Of a stretch of DNA of 64,000 nucleotides, positions 49,923-58,204 are shown one piece after another. The DNA comes from Deltaproteobacteria bacterium Ga0077550 (GTDB taxonomy: Bacteria; Myxococcota_A; Polyangia; Nannocystales; Nannocystaceae): contig LNFB01000340.1 of assembly GCA_001464385.1 (NCBI GenBank), positions 1 to 64,000 of the forward strand. The letters are read 5' to 3'. Position 1 is the stretch's first letter, and the number at the start of each line of letters is the position of its first letter. The translations under genes were made by a program, and so were the position numbers. Under the pieces are notes generated by a model that saw only the letters and a program-made list of their open reading frames with translations, was not told the DNA's origin and searched no databases.

Positions 49923-50699
49923 ATGCCCGCGATGGAAGCCGGACGGTCGGACCGGATGTCGAAGAGCCCGTGGTCGCTCGTCCGCCAGACGATGGGGGAC
50001 CGTCGGGCGCGCTGGCACAAGGCGGCCCAGCTGGTCCGGGCGCTGAACGGCTACGGCGACTCGGCCAAGGTCGAGGCGCGGCTCGAGCGGCTCCGCCGCC
50101 TCGGCTACATCACCGAGGTCCCGACTCGGCTCCAGCGCATCGTCGGCGCCCTCGACATGATGCGGTTCTTCATCGTGCCGTGCGCGGCGGACTACTACGC
50201 GGACAAGGGCCTCGACTTCCGCTTCCACACCCTGCTGCGGTTCCTCGATGATCCAGCGTCGGTGATCGATCCGACCGGCTTCAACAGCACGCGCGACGCG
50301 ATCATCGGGCACGTGATGCAGGTCGTGCACGCCAACCCGCAGTACGACTTCCAGTTGCTCGAGTCGTTCGAGGGCGGGCTCGAGCAGATGGAGCAGCAGG
50401 TCGCCGAAGTGCTCGCCGGCGTGCACCCGCGCAGCGCGTCGATCCTTTCGATCGTCGAGGACCCCGAGTACCACGCGCGACTTCTCGAGCACATCCGGGC
50501 GTTCCGCCGCGACCCCAACGTCGCGCCGCTGCTGCGCGAGAACGTCGTCGCGAACCCGGAGTTCGCGGCGATCGAGCGCACCTTCGGCACCGTGCCGGGG
50601 GCGATGCGCTACTTCGCGAAGATGCCGCGGACGCCCTTGGCGGCCGTGCGGCACCTGCTGACGGTGCGCGAGTTCCCCCGCGAGCTCGCGGCGGCGTAG
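49923..50699 (+). CDS. Conserved-looking helical protein of unknown function
   Basis: A 258-aa soluble protein. The N-terminal part (WHKAAQLVRALNGYGDSAKVEARLERLRRLGYI) resembles a small helical DNA- or protein-binding unit. The central part is MRFFIVPCAADYYADKGLDFRFHTLLRFLDDP, then DAIIGHVMQVVHANPQYDFQLLESFEGG and helical repeats. I do not recognise a family or an active site. The promoter just upstream decides the ATG at 49923. It converges on the OmpA-like gene with only 7 nt between stops. Confidence 0.5.
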   Translation: MPAMEAGRSDRMSKSPWSLVRQTMGDRRARWHKAAQLVRALNGYGDSAKVEARLERLRRLGYITEVPTRLQRIVGALDMMRFFIVPCAADYYADKGLDFRFHTLLRFLDDPASVIDPTGFNSTRDAIIGHVMQVVHANPQYDFQLLESFEGGLEQMEQQVAEVLAGVHPRSASILSIVEDPEYHARLLEHIRAFRRDPNVAPLLRENVVANPEFAAIERTFGTVPGAMRYFAKMPRTPLAAVRHLLTVREFPRELAAA

Positions 50700-50706
50700 G
50701 GCCGGT

Positions 50707-52068
50707 TCAACGGCGCCGTCGGGGCCGACGCAGCGCCGCGAGCACGACCAGGCCCAGCGTCGCGACGCCGTGGCCCTCGCCGCCGACGCTGCAGCCCTTG
50801 CCGCTCGCGCCCGGCTTGCCATCCACCGACGGCGGCGCGCCGTCGTCGGGCGGGAGCTGCGGCTCGGGTGTGTCCGCACCCGTGGACGCGCCCCCGGTGT
50901 CCGTGCCGCCGGTCGTGGTGCCCGGCTCGGTCGACGGCTCCGCCGGTCCTTCGCCACCGGTCCCACGCCGCCGCTCCTCGCGGGCCTTCACATAGGACTC
51001 CGGCAACGCCGGCAGCACGAAGCCCACCGGCTTCGGCCGCGGGCCCGCGAGCTTCTGCCACTTGCTGGGGATCTGACCGCCCGCCGCCGGCGTGTCGACG
51101 CCGATGAGGTAGAGCGCGCGACGGTTGCGGACCTCGTCGACGCTGTCGGCGGTCTCGACTCGCAGGCCACGCTCGCCCATGCCCGCGTAGTGGATCTCGG
51201 CCCAGAAGCCCTTGTCGTAGAAGTACTTCGCGATCTCCTTGGCCCGGTTGCGCGACAGCTCGTCGTTCTTCGGGCCCGGCCCCACGGTGTCGGTGTAGCC
51301 GACGATGTAGAGGCGCGGCGTGATGTTGGCCTGCACCGCCTCGTTGACCTTCTCGAGGCCCTCGAGCTCGTGGAAGGCGACCGCGACCGCCTCGTCGAGC
51401 TTCGCAGTCTCGTCGGTCTTCACGTCCCACTTCGCCGAGTCGAAGTTGATCTCGGTGTGCGGGATCTCGACCGACCACGGCACGAGCTTGAACTCGGTGA
51501 AGCGCCCGTGCTCGTCCTCGCCGCGGACGTAGACCATGAACACCTCCGCGGTGCTGTCCCACTTCACGGTGAACGTGCCGCCCGCCGGGACCGGATTGTC
51601 GCTGACCAGCGCCTGCGCGATGATGTCGCCGTCGCTGTCGTAGACCTTGTACTCGTAGTTCGCCAGGGCGAACGAGGTCTCGTAGGTCGCGTTGCGCCGC
51701 TTGACGATGTCCTCGCGGCTGCTCTTGACCCGCAGCTTGCCGACCTTGCCCTGCGCCGCGGGCTTGACCATCTCGAAGCCGAAGTCGGCCTGGACCTCGC
51801 CGCCGTCGATCGCGAGGGCGTACTTGGCCTGGCCGCCCTTCTGCTTCCACGTGACCTTGAACTTCGCGCCCGACTTGAGCGCGGGCACGCTCTTGCGGAT
51901 GGTCTGATCGTCGCCGGTGATCACGACGTCGAACGCGGGCAGATCGTCGTTGGCGACGATGACGAGGTACGCCGCGCCCGAGGCCTCGGTCTGGCCGGGG
52001 TACTCGAACGAGAACGGATCGCCGAGCGAGAGCGCAAGCGACAACAGGGCGCCTGGGAGCAGGAACAT
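50707..52068 (-). CDS. OmpA-like protein with MYXO-CTERM sorting tail
   Basis: A 453-aa exported protein. Signal FLLPGALLSLALSLG is followed by beta-rich domains (AYLVIVANDDLPAFDVVITGDD, FTVKWDSTAEVFMVYVRGEDE). An OmpA-like peptidoglycan-binding domain then has LYIVGYTDTVGPGPKNDELSRNRAKEIAKYF and RNRRALYLIGVD. The Thr/Gly/Pro-rich linker ends in GKGCSVGGEGHGVATLGLVVLAALRRPRRRR-like sequence: Cys, hydrophobic helix, Arg cluster, the MYXO-CTERM signal of myxobacterial surface proteins. A GGAGGCG ribosome binding site precedes the ATG. Wall binding plus cell-surface sorting in one protein is unusual. Confidence 0.85.
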   Translation of the reverse strand: MFLLPGALLSLALSLGDPFSFEYPGQTEASGAAYLVIVANDDLPAFDVVITGDDQTIRKSVPALKSGAKFKVTWKQKGGQAKYALAIDGGEVQADFGFEMVKPAAQGKVGKLRVKSSREDIVKRRNATYETSFALANYEYKVYDSDGDIIAQALVSDNPVPAGGTFTVKWDSTAEVFMVYVRGEDEHGRFTEFKLVPWSVEIPHTEINFDSAKWDVKTDETAKLDEAVAVAFHELEGLEKVNEAVQANITPRLYIVGYTDTVGPGPKNDELSRNRAKEIAKYFYDKGFWAEIHYAGMGERGLRVETADSVDEVRNRRALYLIGVDTPAAGGQIPSKWQKLAGPRPKPVGFVLPALPESYVKAREERRRGTGGEGPAEPSTEPGTTTGGTDTGGASTGADTPEPQLPPDDGAPPSVDGKPGASGKGCSVGGEGHGVATLGLVVLAALRRPRRRR

Positions 52069-52180
52069 CGGGCTTCGCCTCCGGAACCGACCGACGGGAC
52101 AACGCCGGAGCGTCGGGGTTTCCGCGGCCGTTGTAGCACGGGCCCCCCGCGCCGCGATCGCGGGGTGCCGTCGCGGCGGA

Positions 52181-53524
52181 CTAGCCCTCGTGCGCCAGCT
52201 GCGCTGCTGCGGGCTCGAGGGCGGCGGCGAGGGCCGCGACGTCGATGCGTGCGGGCAGGACCCCGCGCAGCGCGAGGATGTCGGCCACCGCCGCGGGCGT
52301 CCGCATGCCGACCATGACCGAGGTCACCCCAGCGCTCGCCGCGAACCCGACCGCGCGGGCGGCCAGGGACAGCGGCCGCCACGACTCGGGCAGCGCGGAG
52401 TCGATCGCCGCCGCGATGCGGCGGTGCACCGGCGGGCGCACCAGGGACCGCTCGATCGCCGTGAACGCGTCGTGCAGCGCGGTGCCGTACTCACGCCACC
52501 ACTGCGCGAACGCGAGGCGCTCCTCCCCCTGCAGGTGACCGAGCAGGGCTGCGCTCGCCTGACCGACGTGCGGCGCGATGACGTCGTGGCGCAGGCGCTG
52601 CCACCCCTCGAGATCGTCGGGGCGCGCCTCCGACTGCGACAGGAGCTGCCCCCAGCGGAACAGATCGGTCGCATCGCCGCCGCCGATGCGGAGCGCGCGA
52701 CCCAGATCGCTGGCCCACCGAGCCTCGAGCTTGCGCAGGGCCGCGAGCGGCGTCGCGAGCTCGGGCGCCTCGCCACGGGGATCGACGAGCAGCGGGCCGT
52801 GGAGGGGACGCAGCGGCCGCTGTGCGAGGACGCCGAGGCCGGCCGCCGCCGCCGCCGCGAGGCACCCGGGTCGATCGCCATCCGCCATGGAGGCGCCGAG
52901 CTCGAGCAGGTTGATCGGGAGCTGCAGCACGCCGAAGCGGCTCGATGCGCCGACCGAGCGCGCGACCGCGTCGAGCACGGCGTCGAGTTCGATGCGCGCC
53001 GGATCGCCAGGGCGCAGCGCGAGCGCTGGCATGGCCAGCCCCCACGCCGACAACGCGCCGGCGTCGGCCTTGGCCTCGAGCCACGCCATCGCGTCACGCA
53101 TCGCGGAGAGCGACGCCAGCGTGGGCGCGCGCAGGAGCGCGACGTCGAGGGCATCGACGCCGAGGCGCGAGGTGGTGTCGTTCCACGCGTGGTGGAGCGC
53201 GTCGGGCCCCCCGTCGGGGTCGAGCTCGGCGACGATCACCACGCCGTCGCGGGAGACGACGCCGGCCGCGGCCGACTCGGCGAGGGCGCGGCGCACCGCG
53301 CTCGCCCCGGCGCCGCGCGGCCCCACACCGACGAGAGTGATCCCGGCGTCGAGGGCCATCCGCAGGGCCCGGGCGTGCAGGACGTCGTCGTCCTCGAGCC
53401 GCGCCGCAGCGACGCCCACCGACGACACCGACAGGCCGGTGCGGCCGAGCAGGCTCGAGGGGCCGAAGCGTGCCGCGGCGCGGGCCGAAGCGTCGATCCC
53501 CGCGCGCCCCGTCGCACTAGCCAC
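52181..53524 (-). CDS. Aldo/keto reductase-like protein lacking the catalytic tetrad
   Basis: A 447-aa protein whose start LLGRTGLSVSSVGVAAARLEDD and barrel strands follow the aldo/keto reductase family. The catalytic residues are gone. The Asp/Tyr stretch (FIDTAxxYG in the family) reads LVGVGPRGAG, the Lys after strand 3 is in VVIVAELD, and the His strand reads LDVALLRAP. It may therefore be a pseudoenzyme with a regulatory or binding role. Late segments (ITSVMVGMRT-like GVTSVMVGMRTP) keep the NADPH-site pattern. The GTG start overlaps queF by 8 nt. Confidence 0.65.
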   Translation of the reverse strand: MASATGRAGIDASARAAARFGPSSLLGRTGLSVSSVGVAAARLEDDDVLHARALRMALDAGITLVGVGPRGAGASAVRRALAESAAAGVVSRDGVVIVAELDPDGGPDALHHAWNDTTSRLGVDALDVALLRAPTLASLSAMRDAMAWLEAKADAGALSAWGLAMPALALRPGDPARIELDAVLDAVARSVGASSRFGVLQLPINLLELGASMADGDRPGCLAAAAAAGLGVLAQRPLRPLHGPLLVDPRGEAPELATPLAALRKLEARWASDLGRALRIGGGDATDLFRWGQLLSQSEARPDDLEGWQRLRHDVIAPHVGQASAALLGHLQGEERLAFAQWWREYGTALHDAFTAIERSLVRPPVHRRIAAAIDSALPESWRPLSLAARAVGFAASAGVTSVMVGMRTPAAVADILALRGVLPARIDVAALAAALEPAAAQLAHEG

Positions 53525-53882
53525 GTCCGGGGGCCTCGTGGCGGACCTCGACGACGGTGTGGATGCCCCCACGCACGAGGAAGTCCCCCTCGACGACGAG
53601 CTTGCGCGGCGCGACGGCGGCGATGATGTCGTCCGCGATCTGGTTCGTCACGGCCTCGTGGAACGCCCCGACGTCGCGGTACGACCAGAGGTAGAGCTTG
53701 AGGCTCTTGAGCTCCACGCACAGCGCGTCGGGCACGTAGCGGATCCGGATCGTCGCGAAGTCGGGCTGCCCGGTCTTCGGGCAGACACACGTGAACTCGG
53801 GGCACTCGAAGCGGACCTCGTAGTCCCGCGCAGGGCGAGGGTTGGGGAAGGTCTCGAGCTGGCGGGATGGGGTCGTGGACAC
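53517..53882 (-). CDS. queF: NADPH-dependent 7-cyano-7-deazaguanine reductase
   Basis: A 121-aa type I QueF, shorter than the 165-aa Bacillus enzyme but with every core motif: LETFPNPRPARDYEVRF, the catalytic Cys and Asp in FTCVCPKTGQPDFATI, LCVELKSLKLYLWSYRD and GDFLVRGGIHT. It reduces preQ0 to preQ1 in queuosine synthesis. GTG 53882 is chosen, and GTG 53900 would add 6 residues. Other queuosine genes are not in the window. Confidence 0.9.
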   Translation of the reverse strand: MSTTPSRQLETFPNPRPARDYEVRFECPEFTCVCPKTGQPDFATIRIRYVPDALCVELKSLKLYLWSYRDVGAFHEAVTNQIADDIIAAVAPRKLVVEGDFLVRGGIHTVVEVRHEAPGRG

Positions 53883-53955
53883 CGCCGCGGACGCTGCCAC
53901 GCACCACGACCGACGACAAGCGGCGGCGCGCGCGTGCTGCGGGCCGAAGGCCGCC

Positions 53956-54393
53956 TCACGTGCCGGTCGAGGTGCCGGTCTCCGAGCCGCCCGTGTCGGT
54001 CCCGGTCTCGGTCCCCGTGTCGGTCCCGGTCCCGGTCTCGGTCCCCGTGTCGGTCCCGGTCTCGGTCCCCGTATCGGTCCCCGTGTCGGTCCCAGTCTCC
54101 GCGCCAGTGCCAGTGCCCGTGCTGTCGACGCCGCCCGACGTCTCGGGATCGCCCGCGGTGCTGTCGTCGGCCGCCGAGCTCTCCCCCGCCGTGAGCCCGC
54201 TGGTGCCCGCGCCGTCGCCGGACCCCTCGTCGCTCGTCGCGACACCGCTGGCGCTGTCGCCCGGCCCGCCGCTGGTGGGTTGCTGGCCGGTGCTCACGTC
54301 CGTGCCCTCGATGCCGACGCACGCGGTCGCGACGGACGCGAGGGCGAACAGCCACGCGGAACGAGCGACACCCACCCAACCAACCAAAGCCAC
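53956..54393 (-). CDS. Low-complexity lipoprotein with TGTETGTD-type repeats
   Basis: A 145-aa predicted lipoprotein: signal WLFALASVATAC, then a mature part made of Ser, Thr, Gly, Asp and Glu only, ending in about 50 residues of TGTDTGTE repeats. No fold is expected. Such Thr-rich acidic stalks are typical of surface lipoproteins in this group and might be glycosylated. The GTG start is supported by TATGCT 6 nt upstream. It is divergent from the Ser/Thr kinase. Confidence 0.7.
   Translation of the reverse strand: MALVGWVGVARSAWLFALASVATACVGIEGTDVSTGQQPTSGGPGDSASGVATSDEGSGDGAGTSGLTAGESSAADDSTAGDPETSGGVDSTGTGTGAETGTDTGTDTGTETGTDTGTETGTGTDTGTETGTDTGGSETGTSTGT
53990..54093. repeat. 12-bp coding minisatellite (TGTD/TGTE)
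   Basis: Units such as CCCGTGTCGGTC and CCCGGTCTCGGT alternate about eight times, with one extra 6-bp piece. Because units are multiples of three, copy-number change would keep the lipoprotein in frame. Confidence 0.85.
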
Positions 54394-54399
54394 GGACGG

Positions 54400-54405
54400 A
54401 GCATA
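54400..54405 (-). promoter_or_regulatory. -10 element TATGCT, leaderless-type, for the repeat lipoprotein
   Basis: TATGCT on the minus strand ends 6 nt before the GTG. Confidence 0.45.
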
Positions 54406-54473
54406 GCGCGGCGTCCGGGGGACCGCCAGGACGCAGCGATTGCCGCCCGCAGGCCCCGGCGCTCGGACTGTAA

Positions 54474-54479
54474 TAGGAT
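54474..54479 (+). promoter_or_regulatory. -10 element TAGGAT, leaderless-type, for the Ser/Thr kinase
   Basis: TAGGAT within TGTAATAGGAT ends 9 nt before the GTG. Confidence 0.45.
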
Positions 54480-54488
54480 CCCGACCGG

Positions 54489-57167
54489 GTGCCCGCCTCG
54501 CCGACATCGACGCCCGCCGAGACCTCCCCCGCGCACGAGCGCAGCCCGGGCGACGCGCGCGAGGCGGCGCGGGCTCGGGCCCCGGACTTCCGCCTGCGCG
54601 GCGATGTCGTCGGTCGCTACGTCGTGCTCGACAAGATCGGCGCGGGCGGCATGGGCATCGTCTACGCCGCGTACGACCCGGAGCTCGACCGCAAGATCGC
54701 GCTGAAGCTGCTGCGCCCCGGCGCCCGCGGGCGTGCCGAGGTCGCTCGCGCCCGGTTGCTGCGCGAGGCCCAGGCGCTCGCGCGCCTCAACCACCCCGGC
54801 GTCATCGCGGTGCACGACGTCGGCACGTTCGAGGATCAGGTCTTCATCGCGATGGAGTTCGTCGACGGCGTCGACGCGGCGACGTGGCTGCACGTGACGC
54901 GGCGGAGCTGGCGTGAGGTGCTGCCGATCTGGCGGCAGGCCGGTGAGGGCATCGCGGCCGCCCACGCCGCGGGAGTGGTCCACCGCGATCTCAAGCCGGA
55001 GAACGTGCTCATCGGCAACGACGGCCGCGTGCGGGTGCTCGACTTCGGGCTCGCGCGCACCGAGGCCGCGGATCCGACGTACGACGCCGACGGCGTCGAC
55101 CGGGCCGGCGGCGACCGGGTCGCGGCCGACAAGATCGGCAGCTCGTCGATCGGACCGGCCACGTCGGTGCGGCTGACGCAGGCCGGCGCGGTGATGGGGA
55201 CGCCGGCGTACATGGCCCCGGAGCAGCACACCGGCGCGCCCCTCGACGCGCGCACCGACCAGTTCTCGTTCTGCGTCGCGCTGTACGAGGCGCTCTACGG
55301 CGAGCGCCCGTTCGCGGGCGAGCGCGCGCCGGAGATCGCGTTCAACGTGGTGCGCGGCCGCGTCCGCGAGCCCTCGCGCGAGGGGCCGACGGTGCCCGCG
55401 TGGCTGCGCAAGGTCCTGCTGCGCGGGCTCGCGACGGTGCCGGACGAGCGGTGGCCCGAGATGCGGGCGCTGCTGGCCGCGCTCGCGGCGGATCCGGCCG
55501 CGAGGCAGCGCCGCTTCGCCCTCGCCGGCCTCGGCGTCAGCGCCCTCGGGGCCGCGGGCCTGTTGTTGTCCACGCTCCGCCCGGACGAGGCGGTGTGTCG
55601 CGGCGCCGAGCGCAAGCTCGAGGACGTGTGGGACGCCGAGGTCCGGACGCAGATGCAGGCCGCGTTCGCCCAGAGCTCGCGCCCGTACGCCGACGATGCG
55701 TTCACCTCGAGCGCGCAGATGCTCGACGCGCACACGCAGACCTTCGTGCGGCTGCACCAGGACGCGTGCGAGGCCACGGCGATCCGCAAGGAGCAGTCGC
55801 AGGACATGCTCGATCGTCAGGTCGCGTGCCTCGAGCGGCGGCTCCGGGACGTCCGCGCGTTGACGCGGCTCCTCGTCACCGCCGACGACGACGGCGTGAC
55901 CCAGGCCGTCACCGCCATCGCCGCCCTGCCCTCGTTCGAGCCGTGCGCCGATCGTCAGGCGCTGATGTCCCCCGCCGCGCCGCCGACCGGCGAGCGCGCG
56001 GCGCTGCTCGCAGACGTCCACGATCAGCTCGCCGCCGGGCGCCAGCAGCTGCTGCTGGCGCGCTACGAGCCCGCGCTCGGCAGCGCGACGTCGGCCCTCG
56101 CGGCCGCGCGCGAGACCGGCGATCTCGCGACGGTCGCGGAGGCGCTCGTGTTGCTCGGCCAGGCGAAGGCGAACATGGGCGATCGCGTGGCCGCCGAGCG
56201 GGCCTTCCACGAAGCGGCATGGACCGCCGACGAGGCGGGACAGGACATCACGCGCGTCGAGGCGAACGGGCACTTGGTCTGGATGATGGCCTCGACCCCC
56301 GAGCGCGCCGCCGAGATCGCAGACCTCGCCGAGGGCGCGAAGCGGACGCTGCGACGGGCCGGCGGCGACGACCTCATCGAGGCCACGCTGTACAACAGCC
56401 TCGGCGTCGCGGCGCGTCGGCGGGGCGCCGCGGGCGAGGCGGTCGCGGCCCACGAGCACGCGCTCGAGCTGCGTCGGCGACACCTCGACGCGGACGATCC
56501 CGCCGTGGCGGACAGCCTGCTCAACCTCGGCAGCGCGCTCGCGGACACCGATCGGTTCGACGCCGCGGACGAGGCCCTCGCGGAGGCCGAGCGGATCGTC
56601 CGCGCGCGCTACGGCGATCGCCACCCCCGCGTGGCGACGGCGCTGCACACCCACGGCATCGTCTCGTACCGCCGGGGCGACTACGGGACGGCGACGTCGC
56701 TCCTCGCGGCGGCGACGGAGCTCCGCGCGGCGGCGCTCCCCCAGGCGCACCCGGATCTCGCCAAGTCGCACCACGACCTCGGCGAGGTGCTGCTCGCCGC
56801 CTCGCGACCAGCCGCGGCGCTCGACGAATTCGCGAGCGCCGTTCGCCTGCGGGCGGCCGCGGCGACGCCCAACCACGCGGAGCTCGCCAACTCGCTGCGC
56901 GGCCGCGGCCTCGCCGAGCTCGAGCTCGGGCGCGTCCCCGAGGCCCAGGCGACCCTGGCCCAGTCCCTCGAGCTGCGCCGCCCGGGCACCGACGCGATCG
57001 CCCTCGCCGAGTTCGAGTTCGCCTACGCCCAGGCCCTGGCCCACACCGATCCCGCCGCCGCGCTGCGCCTCGCGCAGGGCGCACGGGAGGCCTACGCCGC
57101 GGGCGCGCGCGCGACCCAGCGCGACGTCATCGACCGCTGGCTCGCCGCGCACGCCCCGGCGCGGTGA
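54489..57167 (+). CDS. Eukaryotic-like Ser/Thr protein kinase with TPR repeats
   Basis: An 892-aa kinase typical of myxobacteria. Gly-rich loop GAGGMG (51-56), Lys73 in ALKLL, catalytic HRDLKPEN with Asp167, DFG Asp185, and activation-segment end GTPAYMAPEQ are all intact, so it should be active. One TM helix lies near 345-363, followed by an extracytoplasmic or lumenal region with several tetratricopeptide-like repeats (AEALVLLGQAKANMGDRVAAERAF, SLLNLGSALADTDRFDAADEAL, RGRGLAELELGRVPEAQATL). The repeats probably bind a protein partner that sets kinase activity. The GTG start is supported by TAGGAT 9 nt upstream. tRNA-His follows. Confidence 0.93.
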   Translation: MPASPTSTPAETSPAHERSPGDAREAARARAPDFRLRGDVVGRYVVLDKIGAGGMGIVYAAYDPELDRKIALKLLRPGARGRAEVARARLLREAQALARLNHPGVIAVHDVGTFEDQVFIAMEFVDGVDAATWLHVTRRSWREVLPIWRQAGEGIAAAHAAGVVHRDLKPENVLIGNDGRVRVLDFGLARTEAADPTYDADGVDRAGGDRVAADKIGSSSIGPATSVRLTQAGAVMGTPAYMAPEQHTGAPLDARTDQFSFCVALYEALYGERPFAGERAPEIAFNVVRGRVREPSREGPTVPAWLRKVLLRGLATVPDERWPEMRALLAALAADPAARQRRFALAGLGVSALGAAGLLLSTLRPDEAVCRGAERKLEDVWDAEVRTQMQAAFAQSSRPYADDAFTSSAQMLDAHTQTFVRLHQDACEATAIRKEQSQDMLDRQVACLERRLRDVRALTRLLVTADDDGVTQAVTAIAALPSFEPCADRQALMSPAAPPTGERAALLADVHDQLAAGRQQLLLARYEPALGSATSALAAARETGDLATVAEALVLLGQAKANMGDRVAAERAFHEAAWTADEAGQDITRVEANGHLVWMMASTPERAAEIADLAEGAKRTLRRAGGDDLIEATLYNSLGVAARRRGAAGEAVAAHEHALELRRRHLDADDPAVADSLLNLGSALADTDRFDAADEALAEAERIVRARYGDRHPRVATALHTHGIVSYRRGDYGTATSLLAAATELRAAALPQAHPDLAKSHHDLGEVLLAASRPAAALDEFASAVRLRAAAATPNHAELANSLRGRGLAELELGRVPEAQATLAQSLELRRPGTDAIALAEFEFAYAQALAHTDPAAALRLAQGAREAYAAGARATQRDVIDRWLAAHAPAR

Positions 57168-57216
57168 CCCCCTGGCGGCCGCCGAGCCGCCATGCTAGAA
57201 GCGTCGCCCCAAACAC

Positions 57217-57291
57217 GGCGGGCATAGCTCAGTTGGTTAGAGCGCTGGATTGTGATTCCAGAGGTCACGGGTTCGACCCCCGTTGCTCGCC
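57217..57291 (+). tRNA. tRNA-His (anticodon GTG)
   Basis: A cloverleaf is readable. The acceptor arm GCGGGCA pairs with TGCTCGC (one G-T), with the extra G-1 and discriminator C73 that mark histidine tRNA. The D-arm is AGCTCAGTTGGTTAGAGC, the anticodon stem CTGGA/TCCAG has loop TTGTGAT, and the T-arm is CGGGTTCGACCCCCG-like. The 3' CCA is not encoded (CCG follows). TGCTAGAA about 20 nt upstream may be part of its promoter. Confidence 0.95.
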
Positions 57292-57304
57292 CCGTAACGA
57301 CCCT

Positions 57305-57321
57305 CCGCCCCTCGAGGGCGG
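57305..57321. terminator. Hairpin between tRNA-His and the convergent amidase gene
   Basis: CCGCCC and GGGCGG pair around a 5-nt loop, 13 nt after the tRNA and about 15 nt from the amidase stop. Could end both transcripts; no T-run. Confidence 0.5.
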
Positions 57322-57336
57322 GGACGAACACCGTCG

Positions 57337-58113
57337 CTAGCCGCCCTGGCGCCCGCGGGCCGTGCGGCGATAGTGGTCCACGAGCGCTGCGGCGATGCCC
57401 GAGGCGACCTCGTGGCGCTGCGCCGCCTCGAGCAGCACCCCTTGGTCGCCGGGGTGATCGAGGAAGCCGGCCTCGAACAGGACGGCGGGCATCCGCACGC
57501 CGAGTAGCACGTCGAAGCTGGCCTGACGCACCCCGCGATCGGCCCGGTCGGGGAAGCGCTGGGCCTGCTCGCGCTGGATCGACTGCGCGAGGGCGATGGC
57601 GGCCGCGCGGTGGGCCGCGGCGCGGAGCTGCTCGATCATCAGCTGCGCCTGGGGAGCGGCGCCGCCGGGCTCGGGCGCGGCCCGACCGCCCTCGTTCTCG
57701 CGCCTCGCCGTGAGCGCCGCCTCGACGCTGCTCGCCTCGGCGTCGAGCACGAAGGTCTCGAAGCCCGCCTGATCGTGGCGCGGTGAGGCGTTCGCGTGGA
57801 GGCTGACAAAGACGTCCGCGCCCTGGGCGTTGGCGGCGGCGACCCGGTCGGCCAGGGCCACCGTGGCGTCGTCCTCGCGGGTCATCACGACGATCGCGTG
57901 GGGCAGCCGGCGCTCGAGTTCGACCTCCACCTCGCGCGCGAGGACCAGGGCGATGTCCTTCTCGTGGGTGCTGCCGTCGGCGGTGTGGCAGCCACCGTTG
58001 GTCCCGCCGTGGCCCGCGTCGAGGACCACGCGGTACGGCTGCTCCAGCACGGGCTTGGGCCCCGGGGCCGAGGCGGCGGCGAGGAACCCCACGACGAGCA
58101 TCGAGCCGATCAT
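57337..58113 (-). CDS. N-acetylmuramoyl-L-alanine amidase (Amidase_3, AmiC-like)
   Basis: A 258-aa exported zinc amidase that cuts the amide bond between muramic acid and the stem peptide. Signal MIGSMLVVGFLAAASA is followed by a single catalytic domain: zinc ligands in VVLDAGHGG (His), STHEKDIAL (Glu) and VSLHANAS (His), and the catalytic Glu in LFEAGFLDHP. There is no AMIN targeting domain, unlike E. coli AmiC. An insertion rich in Glu/Gly/Pro (ENEGGRAAPEPGG) may be an autoinhibitory or regulatory loop. The upstream gap holds a 12-bp palindrome. Confidence 0.9.
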   Translation of the reverse strand: MIGSMLVVGFLAAASAPGPKPVLEQPYRVVLDAGHGGTNGGCHTADGSTHEKDIALVLAREVEVELERRLPHAIVVMTREDDATVALADRVAAANAQGADVFVSLHANASPRHDQAGFETFVLDAEASSVEAALTARRENEGGRAAPEPGGAAPQAQLMIEQLRAAAHRAAAIALAQSIQREQAQRFPDRADRGVRQASFDVLLGVRMPAVLFEAGFLDHPGDQGVLLEAAQRHEVASGIAAALVDHYRRTARGRQGG

Positions 58114-58115
58114 TC

Positions 58116-58127
58116 CCTACATGTAGG
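58116..58127. promoter_or_regulatory. Perfect palindrome CCTACATGTAGG beside the amidase start
   Basis: A 12-bp palindrome lies 2 nt from the amidase ATG and 2 nt from an ATG on the other strand. It could be an operator or overlapping promoter element. Confidence 0.4.
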
Positions 58128-58204
58128 ACATGGCGCCCGGCCCTCCAAGAAAAGCGCCGGCGCGGCGCCCCTGCGTTCAGTGCTACACCAGGTCCTCGCC
58201 CCTC

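Noticed and set aside
53842..54705. ORF encoding a (VPVS)n repeat on the + strand opposite the repeat lipoprotein
   Set aside because: It is the antisense reading of the 12-bp repeat; the minus strand has a lipoprotein signal and a promoter-like hexamer.
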